A stretch of 64,000 bases of DNA from DAOQAU01 sp035354275 (GTDB lineage Bacteria; Cyanobacteriota; Vampirovibrionia; Gastranaerophilales; Gastranaerophilaceae): NCBI GenBank assembly GCA_035354275.1, contig DAOQAU010000003.1:1-64000 (forward strand). Reading direction: 5' to 3'. The position numbers and the translations under genes were made by a program. Below the pieces are notes generated by a model, which saw only the letters and a program-made list of their open reading frames with translations, did not search any database and was not told the origin of the DNA. This document shows positions 6,746-14,489 of this stretch, in pieces. The first letter of the stretch is position 1. Each line of letters opens with the position of its first letter.

Positions 6746-8233
6746 TTCTATCAACGTGACAAACGCCTCTTCCATGTTTTTTGCACCGGCCATGTTTTTA
6801 AGCTCGGTCGGGGTGCCAAGTGCAATAGTTTCGCCTCGATAAAACAGGCTTATCCTATCGCAGTATTCGGCCTCATCCATAAAGTGTGTTGTAACCATTA
6901 TGGTTACACCTTTTTGTGCAAGGGATGTTATGTGATTCCAAAACTCTTTTCTTGAAATCGGATCAACCCCTGAAGTCGGCTCATCAAGGAATAAAACAGG
7001 CGGCGAGTGCATAACCGCACATGCCAGAGAAAGCCTTTGTTTGTAACCCAGAGGAAGTTCTGAGGCTTTGCTTTTTAAGTATTTTTCAAAGTGGAAAATA
7101 TCTATTATTTCGTCGATTTTTTCTTTTCGCTCCTTTAAGCCCAACCCGTAAATCCCTGAAAAAAATCTTAAGTTTTGTTCGACATTTAATCCGCCGTAAA
7201 GCGAGAATTTCTGTGCCATGTAACCAAGATGCGAGCGTGCTTTTGAAGGATTTTTTAAAATATCCTGCCCCATTATTTTAGCTGTACCTTTTGTAGGTGT
7301 AGAAAGTCCGCACATCATCTTGAAGGAAGTGGATTTCCCAGCACCGTTAGGTCCTAAAAGTCCGAAAATTTCACCCTTTTTAATGTGAAAAGTATTATTT
7401 TTTACCGCATAAAAATTTCCGTATTTTTTAACCAAATCAAGTGCTTCAATTACGAATTCACCGTCTTGCTCTCTTAAATCATAACTTTTGGCAAGCTTTG
7501 ATTCTTTTTTTTGATAACCGCCCATAAGCTTTATTACTTCATCTTCAAAGCCCTGTGAAGTTGAGCTTAACTCCTGAGGTTTACCGTTATAAATTATCTT
7601 GCCATCATTTAAGACGATACAGTTGTCAAAACTGTGCGCCTCATCAAGGTAAGCCGTTGACCAAAGAATTGTAATCCCGCCTCCTGCGAGTTCTTTTACC
7701 ATTTGCATAAGTTCACGCCTTGAAATCGGGTCAACCCCGACAGAAGGTTCGTCAAGCAGCAAAAATTCAGGAGTTCCCAAAAGCGCACAGGCAAGTCCCA
7801 GTTTTTGTTTCATACCCCCTGAAAGTGCTCCTGCAAGTCGCGGTTGAAAGTTTTTTAAATCCGTAAAGGTCAAAAGTTTTTCAAAAATCTCTGCCCTGTC
7901 TTTTTTTTCAATACCTTTTAAATCCGCATACAATGTAAGGTTTTCAATAACGCTTAAATCTTCGTAAAGCCCGAATTTTTGGGGCATATAACCCATTTTT
8001 CGGTTAATAAGTTCCTTTTGTGTTTCTGGGTTTAAGTTCAATGTTGAAATCGAGCCTTCGGTGGGAACTAAAAGTCCTGCAATAAGTCTTATCAGGGTAG
8101 TTTTTCCAGCCCCATCAGGACCTATAAGCCCTGTAATTTTACCCTTTTCGATATTTAAGCTAAGGTTATCAATTGCAGCGCAGTTATCTGAAAAATTTTT
8201 GGTTAAATTTTTAATTTCAATGCTTGATATCAT
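6722..8233 (-). CDS. ybhF: double-domain ABC exporter ATPase (YbhF-like)
   Basis: This 503-residue protein has two fused nucleotide-binding domains. Domain 1: Walker A GPDGAGKTT (38-46), signature LSGGMKQ, Walker B FLLLDEPSVG. Domain 2 starts near residue 255: Walker A GPNGAGKST, a non-canonical signature LPLGYKQ, Walker B LFLDEPTSGVD. The GPDGAGKTT and LPLG variants fit the YbhF subfamily as I know it. It would power the two permeases encoded downstream. The C-terminal residues lie in a period-8 repeat, and 190 bp of repeats follow. The ribosome-binding site is weak. The gene lies 122 bp after hlyD. Confidence 0.93.
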   Translation of the reverse strand: MISSIEIKNLTKNFSDNCAAIDNLSLNIEKGKITGLIGPDGAGKTTLIRLIAGLLVPTEGSISTLNLNPETQKELINRKMGYMPQKFGLYEDLSVIENLTLYADLKGIEKKDRAEIFEKLLTFTDLKNFQPRLAGALSGGMKQKLGLACALLGTPEFLLLDEPSVGVDPISRRELMQMVKELAGGGITILWSTAYLDEAHSFDNCIVLNDGKIIYNGKPQELSSTSQGFEDEVIKLMGGYQKKESKLAKSYDLREQDGEFVIEALDLVKKYGNFYAVKNNTFHIKKGEIFGLLGPNGAGKSTSFKMMCGLSTPTKGTAKIMGQDILKNPSKARSHLGYMAQKFSLYGGLNVEQNLRFFSGIYGLGLKERKEKIDEIIDIFHFEKYLKSKASELPLGYKQRLSLACAVMHSPPVLFLDEPTSGVDPISRKEFWNHITSLAQKGVTIMVTTHFMDEAEYCDRISLFYRGETIALGTPTELKNMAGAKNMEEAFVTLIERSEEVNR

Positions 8234-8261
8234 TTTTATCTTTCATTATTTAATGAAAAGC

Positions 8262-8374
8262 TTTATGAAGGTGAATAGGTTAATAAGTAAATAAGTGAAT
8301 AAGTGCAATTTGTTGCTTCGCAACCAAAATATTAACCTTTCAGCTATTCGCCCATTCAGCTGTTCAGCTTGATT
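8262..8374. repeat. period-8 minisatellites between the ATPase and hlyD genes
   Basis: Two arrays (gtgaatag/gttaataa/gtaaataa/gtgaataa, then the cagctatt/cgcccatt type) flank a gttgc-ttc-gcaac hairpin. The right array encodes the final residues (LNS) and stop of the HlyD gene on the minus strand. This lies inside the exporter operon, in the leader of the ATPase gene. Confidence 0.65.
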
Positions 8375-9198
8375 TTAACCGTAACCGGCATGCCCTGACG
8401 CAAATATTCGTCAAGGTCATAGATGTAAACCCTTATCCTGTAAACCAAATCGGTTCTTAAATCCGTTGTCTGAACTGTTTTTGGAGTAAATTCGGCAACA
8501 GGCGAAATATATCCCACCTGCCCTTTATATTCTCGTTGTTTTCCGGTTTGTGGGTTTTTGGTATCCGTTAAAACTTTTGCTTCCATGCCGTATTTAACAT
8601 TTGCCAGATTAGGCTCAGGGATATAAGCCCTTACCCAAACAGGTTTGTTTTTTGCCATGGTATAAATCGGCTGAGATGGTGTTACAGAAGCTCCAGGCTC
8701 TTGAATTCTTGTCATGATAATTCCGTCATCGGGTGCGTAAATTCTTGTGTCATCAAAATTCTTTTTTGCGCCTTTGCTGGCGGCTGTTGCCGCTTCAAAA
8801 GAAGCTTTTGTTGAGTTTTTGGAATTGAGCAAGTCATCGCATTCCTGCTTTGAAGTGGTTGAATCTTTGCAAAGAGGAATATTTCTTTCGTATTTTGAAG
8901 CCGCATTTGTGCTTAATGCCCTATATAGTTCAATGTCGGCAAGGCTTTTTTCATAAGTCGCTTTGTAATTTTCATCTTCCAACAAAGCAAGAAGCTGACC
9001 TTTTTTAACCGCATCGCCTTCTTCAACCAGCATTTTTGCGATTTTGCCTTCAACTCTGAAGCCCAAATCCACCTGACGGATTTCCACGTTTCCGTAAAGT
9101 GTTAAAAAATCTTTATCGACTTTTTTTGAGCTTATGGAATAAAAAATTAATCCGGACAAACTTATCAAAAATACTAAGATTATAATTTTCTTCATCAT
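8356..9198 (-). CDS. ybhG: HlyD-family membrane fusion protein (YbhG-like)
   Basis: This 280-residue periplasmic adaptor has an N-terminal signal anchor (about 4-22), then the first half of a lipoyl/barrel domain (VEGKIAKMLVEEGDAVKKGQ), a helical hairpin (about 75-140), the second lipoyl half (RIYAPDDGIIMTRIQEPGASV) and a beta-barrel domain. It would bridge the permeases to TolC. Its start overlaps the tolC stop in an ATGATGA arrangement, so either of two adjacent ATGs may be used and translation is coupled. The last three codons fall in a repeat array. Confidence 0.92.
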   Translation of the reverse strand: MMKKIIILVFLISLSGLIFYSISSKKVDKDFLTLYGNVEIRQVDLGFRVEGKIAKMLVEEGDAVKKGQLLALLEDENYKATYEKSLADIELYRALSTNAASKYERNIPLCKDSTTSKQECDDLLNSKNSTKASFEAATAASKGAKKNFDDTRIYAPDDGIIMTRIQEPGASVTPSQPIYTMAKNKPVWVRAYIPEPNLANVKYGMEAKVLTDTKNPQTGKQREYKGQVGYISPVAEFTPKTVQTTDLRTDLVYRIRVYIYDLDEYLRQGMPVTVKIKLNS

Positions 9199-10559
9199 AA
9201 ATTGCCTCCAACTGCTTTGTATAGGGTTAAATAATCAACAAGACGGTTTGTTTTTGAATTTACCCTGTTTTGTTGCGACAAAATCAAGGCTTCATGTTCG
9301 CTTAAAAGCTGCGGATAAGAAATTGTTCCGCGATTAAATCTTTCAAGCGAGCGTTTATAAGTATCTTGCTGAATATTTAAATTTTTCAAGGTGTTTTTAT
9401 CTATCTCGCTGTCTTTTTTCAAAACGAAAAGACTGTCGTTTACTTCTTTAAGTGCTGTTAAGTCATTTTGGCGGTAAGCCTCAAACATTTGTTCATAGCG
9501 GCTTTTGCTCATTTTTAAATTGGCGATTTTTCTTCCGCCGGTGAACAAATCCAAAGAAGCTCCCGCAACAAGTGCTGCGATAGTTGAACCCCATGTGCCG
9601 AATCCTAATGAGCCCACGTTGCTGAAAGCGTAAATTCCCGTTAAATTTATTTTGGGCAAAAATTCTTTTCTTGCAACGCGGATGTCGATTTTTGCCTTTT
9701 GAAGCTTGGCTTCTGTTGCCATAATATCGGGGCGCGAAAAAACTACATCGGAAGAAATGCTATCAGGGACAGGGCATTTATATTCAAGATTATCAAACGA
9801 AACTCTTTTAAAATTTGTATTTTCAGGAGATTCTCCGATTAAAACCGCAAGCTGGGTCAGGGTTTTTTCTCTTGTCTTTAAAAAGTCGTCGAGCGAATTT
9901 TTTGCGTTTTCGACCTCTTTTTTTGCATTGTTTAAAGAAGTGGCAGAAACCGTTCCTCTGTCAAATTTCTGTTGCTCGCGTCTTAATTTTTCTCTTCTTA
10001 TTTCGACTATTTGTTCTTGAAGACAAATTTGTTTGTCGGATTTGACCAAGTTGAAATAAGCGGTTGCAACATCTGAGGCAAGCACTATGTAAATCGCTTT
10101 TTCTTCATATTTTGATGATTCGTAAGTTTTTTTCGAAGATTTTGTTTTATCGCGGTTTTTTAGGAAAATGTCTGCTTCGTAGTTTACCTGAAAAGGAACT
10201 GCAAAAATGTTGTTCTTTGTTGAAACAAAGCTGTCGGGAAGATGGTTTAAAATGTAATTGCCGCCTACAGAAAGCGAAGGAAGCTCGCTTCCGAACTGGT
10301 ATTTGACCGCCTGCCTGTATTCTTCGACCTTCCAGGATGCCTGCCTTGCATTGTGGTTGTTTTCGACTGCCTTTATAATATATTCGGTTAAAATCGGGTC
10401 GTTAAAATTTTCCCACCAGCATGGGTTTATGTATTCGATTTTTTCTTTTGTGTTTATCGGGCACGGACAGAATTTCTTGCCCCAAAAAGCAAAACAGGGA
10501 ATCTGTATGAAAAAAATTGAAATTAAAAATAAGGCAAATATTTTTTTTATTTTTTGCAT
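9195..10559 (-). CDS. TolC-family outer-membrane efflux protein
   Basis: This 454-residue protein has a signal sequence (about 1-25, ending PCFAFWG) and two tandem outer-membrane efflux repeats with long alpha-helical coiled coils (about 170-230 and 385-440). The family repeat motif is seen in EKLRREQQKFDRGTVSATSL and TYKRSLERFNRGTISYPQLL. It would form the outer-membrane channel of the exporter. The start at 10559 is preferred over a GTG/ATG four codons upstream because it begins 1 nt after the regulator stop and right before the hydrophobic segment. Cys at 31 and 33 (KFCPCP) could be a lipid site, but the position is unusual. Confidence 0.9.
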   Translation of the reverse strand: MQKIKKIFALFLISIFFIQIPCFAFWGKKFCPCPINTKEKIEYINPCWWENFNDPILTEYIIKAVENNHNARQASWKVEEYRQAVKYQFGSELPSLSVGGNYILNHLPDSFVSTKNNIFAVPFQVNYEADIFLKNRDKTKSSKKTYESSKYEEKAIYIVLASDVATAYFNLVKSDKQICLQEQIVEIRREKLRREQQKFDRGTVSATSLNNAKKEVENAKNSLDDFLKTREKTLTQLAVLIGESPENTNFKRVSFDNLEYKCPVPDSISSDVVFSRPDIMATEAKLQKAKIDIRVARKEFLPKINLTGIYAFSNVGSLGFGTWGSTIAALVAGASLDLFTGGRKIANLKMSKSRYEQMFEAYRQNDLTALKEVNDSLFVLKKDSEIDKNTLKNLNIQQDTYKRSLERFNRGTISYPQLLSEHEALILSQQNRVNSKTNRLVDYLTLYKAVGGNL

Positions 10560-10560
10560 T

Positions 10561-11205
10561 TTACACCGCACCCAAATCTTTCAGTATTGCTTTGACCTGT
10601 CCCATTACAATTTGTTTTAACATTTGAATGTCTTGTTTACTATAGCCTGATTGGTTCATTAGTTTTAGCGAAAATTGTTTAAGAATTTTAGCCGAGTGGA
10701 TTTGTCCCACTATGGTAATTGTTCTGAAAATTATTTCTTTGTCATTTTCGTCTCTGCCTAAAATAGAGGCTAATAAACGCTTTAAAACCTTGTAGCCTTC
10801 TGCATTTAAAGGTACACCCGAGGTCATCTGCTCTCTGAAAATAATCATTATTTCAGAATCCGAGATTTTATCGGAGTAAAAATAATCCATCATCATATCC
10901 AAAAATTTAAACAGGGCGGCTATTTTTTCTTCTTTTGACAAATGCTCAAAACTTTGAGGAAGCTCTTTGGTACCCATATTATTCATAACGTACTGAATAA
11001 TGTTTTCGACTATACTTGAAACTACCTTTGAATAAAGTTCTTCTTTTCCGCCAAAATAGTAAGAAATCATGCTGATGTTAACGCCTGCGGCTTTGCAGAT
11101 ATCTCTAGTGCTGATACCGTCGAATCCCTTTTTTGCAAAAAGTTCGGTTGCACTATCAAGGATTTTCCTTTTGGTTTTTTGGCTTGAATCAGGCTTTTTA
11201 GGCAT
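10561..11205 (-). CDS. TetR-family regulator (CecR/YbiH-like) of the exporter operon
   Basis: This 214-residue DNA-binding protein has an N-terminal TetR helix-turn-helix (KRKILDSATELFAKKGFDGI ... AGVNISMISYYFGGKEELY, about 12-55) and an all-helical ligand domain. The start at 11205 has a GGAGG site; an in-frame ATG 11 codons upstream has none. It is the first gene of the operon and ends 1 nt before tolC, so it probably represses itself and the exporter, as CecR does for ybhGFSR in E. coli. A paralogue at 27260-27922 also stands next to a TolC-type gene. Confidence 0.9.
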   Translation of the reverse strand: MPKKPDSSQKTKRKILDSATELFAKKGFDGISTRDICKAAGVNISMISYYFGGKEELYSKVVSSIVENIIQYVMNNMGTKELPQSFEHLSKEEKIAALFKFLDMMMDYFYSDKISDSEIMIIFREQMTSGVPLNAEGYKVLKRLLASILGRDENDKEIIFRTITIVGQIHSAKILKQFSLKLMNQSGYSKQDIQMLKQIVMGQVKAILKDLGAV

Positions 11206-11244
11206 AAATCCTCCATATTTAAAACTCACATGCTGCATTATAAA

Positions 11245-11273
11245 TCAAACATTTAATTTAATCAAGTGTTTGA
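11245..11273 (-). promoter_or_regulatory. candidate operator of the TetR regulator
   Basis: A perfect 7-bp inverted repeat, TCAAACA (11245-11251) and TGTTTGA (11267-11273), with a 15-bp AT-rich spacer lies 40 bp upstream of the regulator's start. Position and symmetry fit a TetR-type operator controlling the exporter operon. This is inference from symmetry only. Confidence 0.5.
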
Positions 11274-11294
11274 CTTTAATTAATTTTAAAATTA

Positions 11295-11337
11295 TTTTTC
11301 AGGGGCGGTTTTGCCTTGCAAAACCGCCCCTGAAAAA
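11295..11337. terminator. rho-independent terminator, 15-bp perfect stem
   Basis: The stem caggggcggttttgc (11300-11314) pairs with 11318-11332 over a 3-nt ctt loop, flanked by five T on the left and five A on the right. It can therefore terminate on either strand. It most likely ends the minus-strand transcript of tRNA-Leu and its neighbouring element. Its GC-rich stem resembles the terminator at 44851-44884. Confidence 0.8.
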
Positions 11338-11343
11338 GTTTAG

Positions 11344-11476
11344 AATGCCGAAGACAGGACTTGGCTTGCACCGTTAGCGAGGAGTATGAAACTCCGAGCC
11401 TTACGGGGCAGGATGTCCGCTTGCGGGCCCCTGCGCTGTGCGAGCAGCACAGCCGCAGGTTCAAAGTCCCTAAATA
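11344..11476 (-). other. cloverleaf-like element containing a partial tRNA-Leu copy
   Basis: Positions 11344-11363 repeat, base for base, the 20 bases at 11497-11516 that form the 3' acceptor and T-arm of the adjacent tRNA-Leu. Weaker similarity continues into the T and variable arms. The right end (gcaggttcaaagtcc, plus strand) looks like an inverted T-arm copy. Between them lie three hairpins (ccgt...acgg with an inner ggagt/actcc; a ccgc-ttg-cggg core; ctgtgc-gagca-gcacag). The outer ggactt and aagtcc can pair, giving a four-way junction of about 113 nt. It could be a decayed tRNA, a tRNA-derived mobile hairpin or a structured RNA. Confidence 0.55.
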
Positions 11477-11498
11477 AATCTTGAAAATAAAAATAAAA

Positions 11499-11581
11499 TG
11501 CCGAAGACAGGACTTGAACCTGCACGAGCGTTTACTCACATGTACCTGAAACATGCGTGTCTACCATTTCACCACTTCGGC
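11499..11581 (-). tRNA. tRNA-Leu (anticodon CAG)
   Basis: On the minus strand GCCGAAG (11581-11575) pairs with CTTCGGC at the 3' end, followed by discriminator A. The D-arm GGTGAAATGGTAGAC, anticodon loop TTCAGGT with anticodon CAG, long variable arm (GTGAGTAAACGCTC region) and T-arm GGTTCAAGTCC are all present. Length 83 nt, normal for a class II tRNA. CCA is not encoded. It is transcribed away from surE from its own promoter. Confidence 0.95.
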
Positions 11582-11595
11582 ATGAAGCTATAATT

Positions 11596-11624
11596 ATTTT
11601 ACAACAAAATTTTAATTGTAACAA
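11596..11624 (-). promoter_or_regulatory. promoter of tRNA-Leu
   Basis: On the minus strand TTGTTA (complement of 11619-11624), a 17-bp spacer and TAAAAT (complement of 11596-11601) form a good sigma-70 promoter. The expected start point lies about 7 nt before the -10 end, close to the mature 5' end at 11581. Confidence 0.6.
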
Positions 11625-11647
11625 AGTGTTGCACATAAATTAACAAG

Positions 11648-11677
11648 TTGGCAATAGATAAAGAATTAGACTAAAAT
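11648..11677 (+). promoter_or_regulatory. promoter of surE
   Basis: TTGGCA (11648-11653), an 18-bp spacer and TAAAAT (11672-11677) precede surE. A GATAAT box slightly downstream is an alternative -10. An AGAAGGAG site follows directly before the start. Confidence 0.45.
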
Positions 11678-11714
11678 AGATAATACACGTAATGTTGCAT
11701 GCAGAAGGAGTATT

Positions 11715-12506
11715 ATGAAGATTTTAATTTCCAACGACGACGGAATAGTTTCAAACGGTATAAAAGTTTTATCAGAGACATTGGCAGAAGAACATGAGGT
11801 TTACATCGTAGCACCGGATAGGGAAAGAAGTGCTGCGGGACACTCGCTTACCCTGCATACTCCTTTAAGGGTTGAAGAATTAGAAGCCAAAAACGGGATT
11901 AAACGCTGCTGGGTAACGACAGGAACCCCGGGGGATTGCGTTAAAATAGGCTTAAGCGCGATTTTGGAAGAAAATGAAAAACCTGATTTGGTAATTTCAG
12001 GAATTAACCACGGACCCAATTTGGGTGCTGATATTTTGTACTCAGGCACAGTAAGTTGCGCTATGGAAGGGGCGATGTTGGGGTATCCGAGCATTGCGAT
12101 TTCTCTTGCCAGCATGAGATGCGAACTTGAAGATTTCAAATTCCCGGCAAAATTTATCGCAAGTTTATTGCCAAAATTAAAAGAATTTGATTTTCCTAAA
12201 AAAACCATATTAAACGTTAATGTTCCGGCACTTGACCCTGAAGATATTTCAGGAGTTGCAATAACAGAATTGGGCAAAAAAATGTTTACGGACAATTATG
12301 AAAAAAGAGTTGACCCGAGAGGAAAAATTTATTACTGGCTTGCAGGCGAATTGATGAACGAGCCCGAAGATGCAATTACAGATATTGCGGCCGTTAGAAA
12401 CAATAAAATTTCAATAAGTCCCGTTACTTATGAGATGACAAGAAAAGATTCAATGAAAGAACTTAATAAAATTTTATGCAGCGGCGATGCTTGCGAATGG
12501 TATTAG
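11715..12506 (+). CDS. surE: 5'/3'-nucleotidase SurE
   Basis: This 263-residue metal-dependent phosphatase removes phosphate from nucleoside monophosphates. The N-terminal ILISNDDG (residues 3-10) carries the metal-binding D8/D9 pair, APDRERSAAGHSLT (about 36-49) contributes the conserved Ser, and VISGINHGPNLGADILYSGT gives the Asn ligand. It is the usual length or slightly longer, with a C-terminal extension. An AAGGAG site precedes the ATG. It is monocistronic: its own promoter lies upstream and a strong terminator follows. Confidence 0.97.
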   Translation: MKILISNDDGIVSNGIKVLSETLAEEHEVYIVAPDRERSAAGHSLTLHTPLRVEELEAKNGIKRCWVTTGTPGDCVKIGLSAILEENEKPDLVISGINHGPNLGADILYSGTVSCAMEGAMLGYPSIAISLASMRCELEDFKFPAKFIASLLPKLKEFDFPKKTILNVNVPALDPEDISGVAITELGKKMFTDNYEKRVDPRGKIYYWLAGELMNEPEDAITDIAAVRNNKISISPVTYEMTRKDSMKELNKILCSGDACEWY

Positions 12507-12510
12507 AAAA

Positions 12511-12555
12511 GTAAAAAGGAGCGGGCGCAATTTCATTGCGCCCGCTCCTTTTTAC
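12511..12555. terminator. bidirectional terminator between surE and uppP
   Basis: A perfect 20-bp stem (12511-12530 with 12536-12555) over a 5-nt loop has AAAAA on the left outer arm and TTTTT on the right, so it can end both the surE and the convergent uppP transcripts. Confidence 0.9.
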
Positions 12556-12562
12556 TAAAATT

Positions 12563-13408
12563 TTATGTTATAAATTTAAAAAACACAGCCATTATTGCAC
12601 CGACAATCATGCAGTAATATGCAAAGAAGGCGAGCGAGAATTTTTGCAAAAATTTCAGGAAATATTTTATACAAAAATAGCCTACAACAGCTGAAACTAT
12701 TGTTCCTGAAATAATTGATGTCCAGTTAAAAGCTGCTATTTCTTTAAAATCTATTTCCAAAAGCGGGTAGAGCATTGAAGTTCCAAGTATTATGGGAATA
12801 CTCAACAGGAAAGAATATTTGGCGCAAGTTACTCTGTCAAGCCCTGAGAAAAGCCCTGTAGCTATTGTCCATCCCGAGCGCGAAAATCCGGGAAACGCCG
12901 CAAGCCCTTGTGCAATACCGATTAAAATGGAGTTTTTTAGATTTATTTTATCTGTTTTTTGCGGTATTTTTTTGGAAACAAATTCGCTCAATAATAAAAC
13001 AATCCCTGTAATAAAAAGAAGAACTCCGACTATAGCGGGCGAGAAAACCAATTTTTCACAAAAGTCTTTGAGCGGATAGGCGACAAAGATTGTAAAAAAA
13101 GTTCCCAAAATTATGTACAAGCCCAGTTTTGCTTCATAATCGGAAAAATCTTTTGTCTTTATTGCGTTGAAAAGCGATTTTATTATTTGAACAATTTCTT
13201 TTCTGAAGAAAATCAAAACTGCGATAAGTGTTCCCAGATGAAGCATGATGTCAAAAAACACTTCTTCATTGGATTGAATTACGTTCAGAACGCCCGTAAA
13301 GTATTTATATAAACTTGAGGTGAAAACAAGGTGCGCAGAACTTGAAACGGGCAAAAACTCGCTAAGCCCTTGAACTATTCCCATTAATATTGCTTGTATG
13401 ATATTCAT
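12563..13408 (-). CDS. uppP: undecaprenyl-diphosphatase UppP (BacA)
   Basis: This 281-residue integral membrane protein recycles undecaprenyl diphosphate for peptidoglycan and LPS synthesis. Family motifs are clear: GIVQGLSEFLPVSSSAHL near the N-terminus (catalytic Glu in QGLSEFLP) and GIAQGLAAFPGFSRSGWTI (about 172-190). About eight membrane segments are visible. The start at 13408 is chosen by an AGAGGAA site and the N-terminal homology; the open frame continues upstream only through the 39-bp R1 repeat. It is last in an apparent kdsD-kdsC-queD-uppP series. Confidence 0.95.
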   Translation of the reverse strand: MNIIQAILMGIVQGLSEFLPVSSSAHLVFTSSLYKYFTGVLNVIQSNEEVFFDIMLHLGTLIAVLIFFRKEIVQIIKSLFNAIKTKDFSDYEAKLGLYIILGTFFTIFVAYPLKDFCEKLVFSPAIVGVLLFITGIVLLLSEFVSKKIPQKTDKINLKNSILIGIAQGLAAFPGFSRSGWTIATGLFSGLDRVTCAKYSFLLSIPIILGTSMLYPLLEIDFKEIAAFNWTSIISGTIVSAVVGYFCIKYFLKFLQKFSLAFFAYYCMIVGAIMAVFFKFIT

Positions 13409-13420
13409 AATTCCTCTATT

Positions 13421-13459
13421 ACCCCTCACCCCAACCCTCTCCCTCAAGGGGCGAGGGGG
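13421..13459. repeat. 39-bp hairpin repeat (R1 short form)
   Basis: This 39-bp unit starts acccctcacccc and ends ggggcgaggggg, with ccctctccctcaagggg in the middle. Identical-length copies lie at 23449-23487 and in frame at 46116-46154. It sits directly before the uppP ribosome-binding site and has no stop codon in the uppP frame. Confidence 0.85.
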
Positions 13460-13474
13460 AGTCAAAGATTCCCT

Positions 13475-13834
13475 CTAATTTACATAATAACTTGCACAAG
13501 ATGTCGGGGTTTCCCAGACAGAAACTTTGCTTACAATTTTAATTTTTTCTTTCATTTTTTCATAGATAAATTTAGCGATAATTTCGCTGCTTGGGCTTAT
13601 TCCTTTGAATTCAGGCAAGTTATTAATATCTTGGTGGTCTAAAATGTCCAAAACAGCTTTTAATTCTTTTTTGAGAATTTTATAATCAATCAAAATATTG
13701 CTTTTGTCGAGCGAATTTCCCTGAACAAAAACCTCCACCAGCCAGTTATGCCCATGCTGATTTTCGCAATCACCTTCGTAATTCAAAAGGTGATGCGCCG
13801 CCGAAAAATACATCTGGATTTTTAATTCGAACAT
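13475..13834 (-). CDS. queD: 6-carboxy-5,6,7,8-tetrahydropterin synthase QueD
   Basis: This 119-residue PTPS-family enzyme acts in queuosine (7-deazaguanine) synthesis. Zinc ligands H14, H27 and H29 are seen, and C23 in CENQHGHNW gives the CxxxHGH signature of QueD. The C-terminal VWETPTSCASY block, which binds the pterin through Glu, is present. The start overlaps the upstream kdsC gene by 13 bp, so translation is probably coupled. The rest of the queuosine pathway is not in this window. Confidence 0.92.
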   Translation of the reverse strand: MFELKIQMYFSAAHHLLNYEGDCENQHGHNWLVEVFVQGNSLDKSNILIDYKILKKELKAVLDILDHQDINNLPEFKGISPSSEIIAKFIYEKMKEKIKIVSKVSVWETPTSCASYYVN

Positions 13835-14364
13835 GCCGAAAGCCCCCCTTTTTCTTTAAGATTAACCGATTTGCTCTTTAGAATAAAATCCGCAAGTTCT
13901 CTTACAGCACCTTTTCCGCCGCCTTTTGTGGAAACAAATTTGCAGACTGAAATAACTTCTTCAACAGCATCTGCAGGACAACAAGAAAGTCCCACTTTTT
14001 CAAGCACGCAAAGATCAGGGATATCATCTCCCATATACGCTACTTCATCGTAAGAAATTTTGTATTTTTCGATTATTTCATCAAGCGCGTGGATTTTATT
14101 TTTTTGCCCCTGATAAAGCTCTGTTATTCCTAAAATTTTTGCCCTGTGAACGACTGTTCCGTTGTTTCTTGCGGTAATTATCGCGGGAATAACGCCTGCC
14201 CTGATAAGCATTACAATTCCCTGACCGTCTTTGGAGTTGTATGTTTTGTACTCCACTCCGTTTTCGTCAAAAGTCAAGCTTCCGTCTGTCATAACCCCGT
14301 CAACATCAAAGGCGACCAGTTTTATTTTTTTTGCTATTGATTTTAATTGAATATCTTTTATCAT
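13822..14364 (-). CDS. kdsC: 3-deoxy-D-manno-octulosonate 8-phosphate phosphatase KdsC
   Basis: This 180-residue HAD phosphatase releases Kdo from Kdo-8-phosphate for lipopolysaccharide core. VAFDVDGVMTDG contains nucleophile D20 and acid/base D22; GDDIPDLCVLEKVGL is the C-terminal metal-binding motif. No cap domain is present, as expected for KdsC. An AGGAG site precedes the ATG. Its presence next to kdsD argues for a Kdo-containing outer membrane. The last residues overlap queD. Confidence 0.95.
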   Translation of the reverse strand: MIKDIQLKSIAKKIKLVAFDVDGVMTDGSLTFDENGVEYKTYNSKDGQGIVMLIRAGVIPAIITARNNGTVVHRAKILGITELYQGQKNKIHALDEIIEKYKISYDEVAYMGDDIPDLCVLEKVGLSCCPADAVEEVISVCKFVSTKGGGKGAVRELADFILKSKSVNLKEKGGLSACSN

Positions 14365-14440
14365 TTTTGCTCCTGTTTTGGTACGCCCTGCGCACCCTAC
14401 TTTATAATTTTGTCATTCCGCATTTATTGCGGGATCTTTT

Positions 14441-14489
14441 TTGGTGGGATAGCAATCCCACCCTACCGTTCACTGCTCACCGTTCACCA
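14441..14489. repeat. palindromic R5 repeat plus period-7/8 repeat
   Basis: The palindrome ggtgggat-agca-atcccacc (14443-14462) followed by cctacc matches the arrangement at 22559-22583 (gtcggcattg-caatgccgac then ctac). It is followed by ttcactgc/tcaccgtt octamers up to the kdsD stop codon. The remaining 75 bp before kdsC contain no gene. Confidence 0.65.

Noticed and set aside
13409..13465. N-terminal extension of UppP (PPRPLRERVGVRG...)
   Set aside because: It is translation of the 39-bp R1 repeat upstream of a well-supported start.
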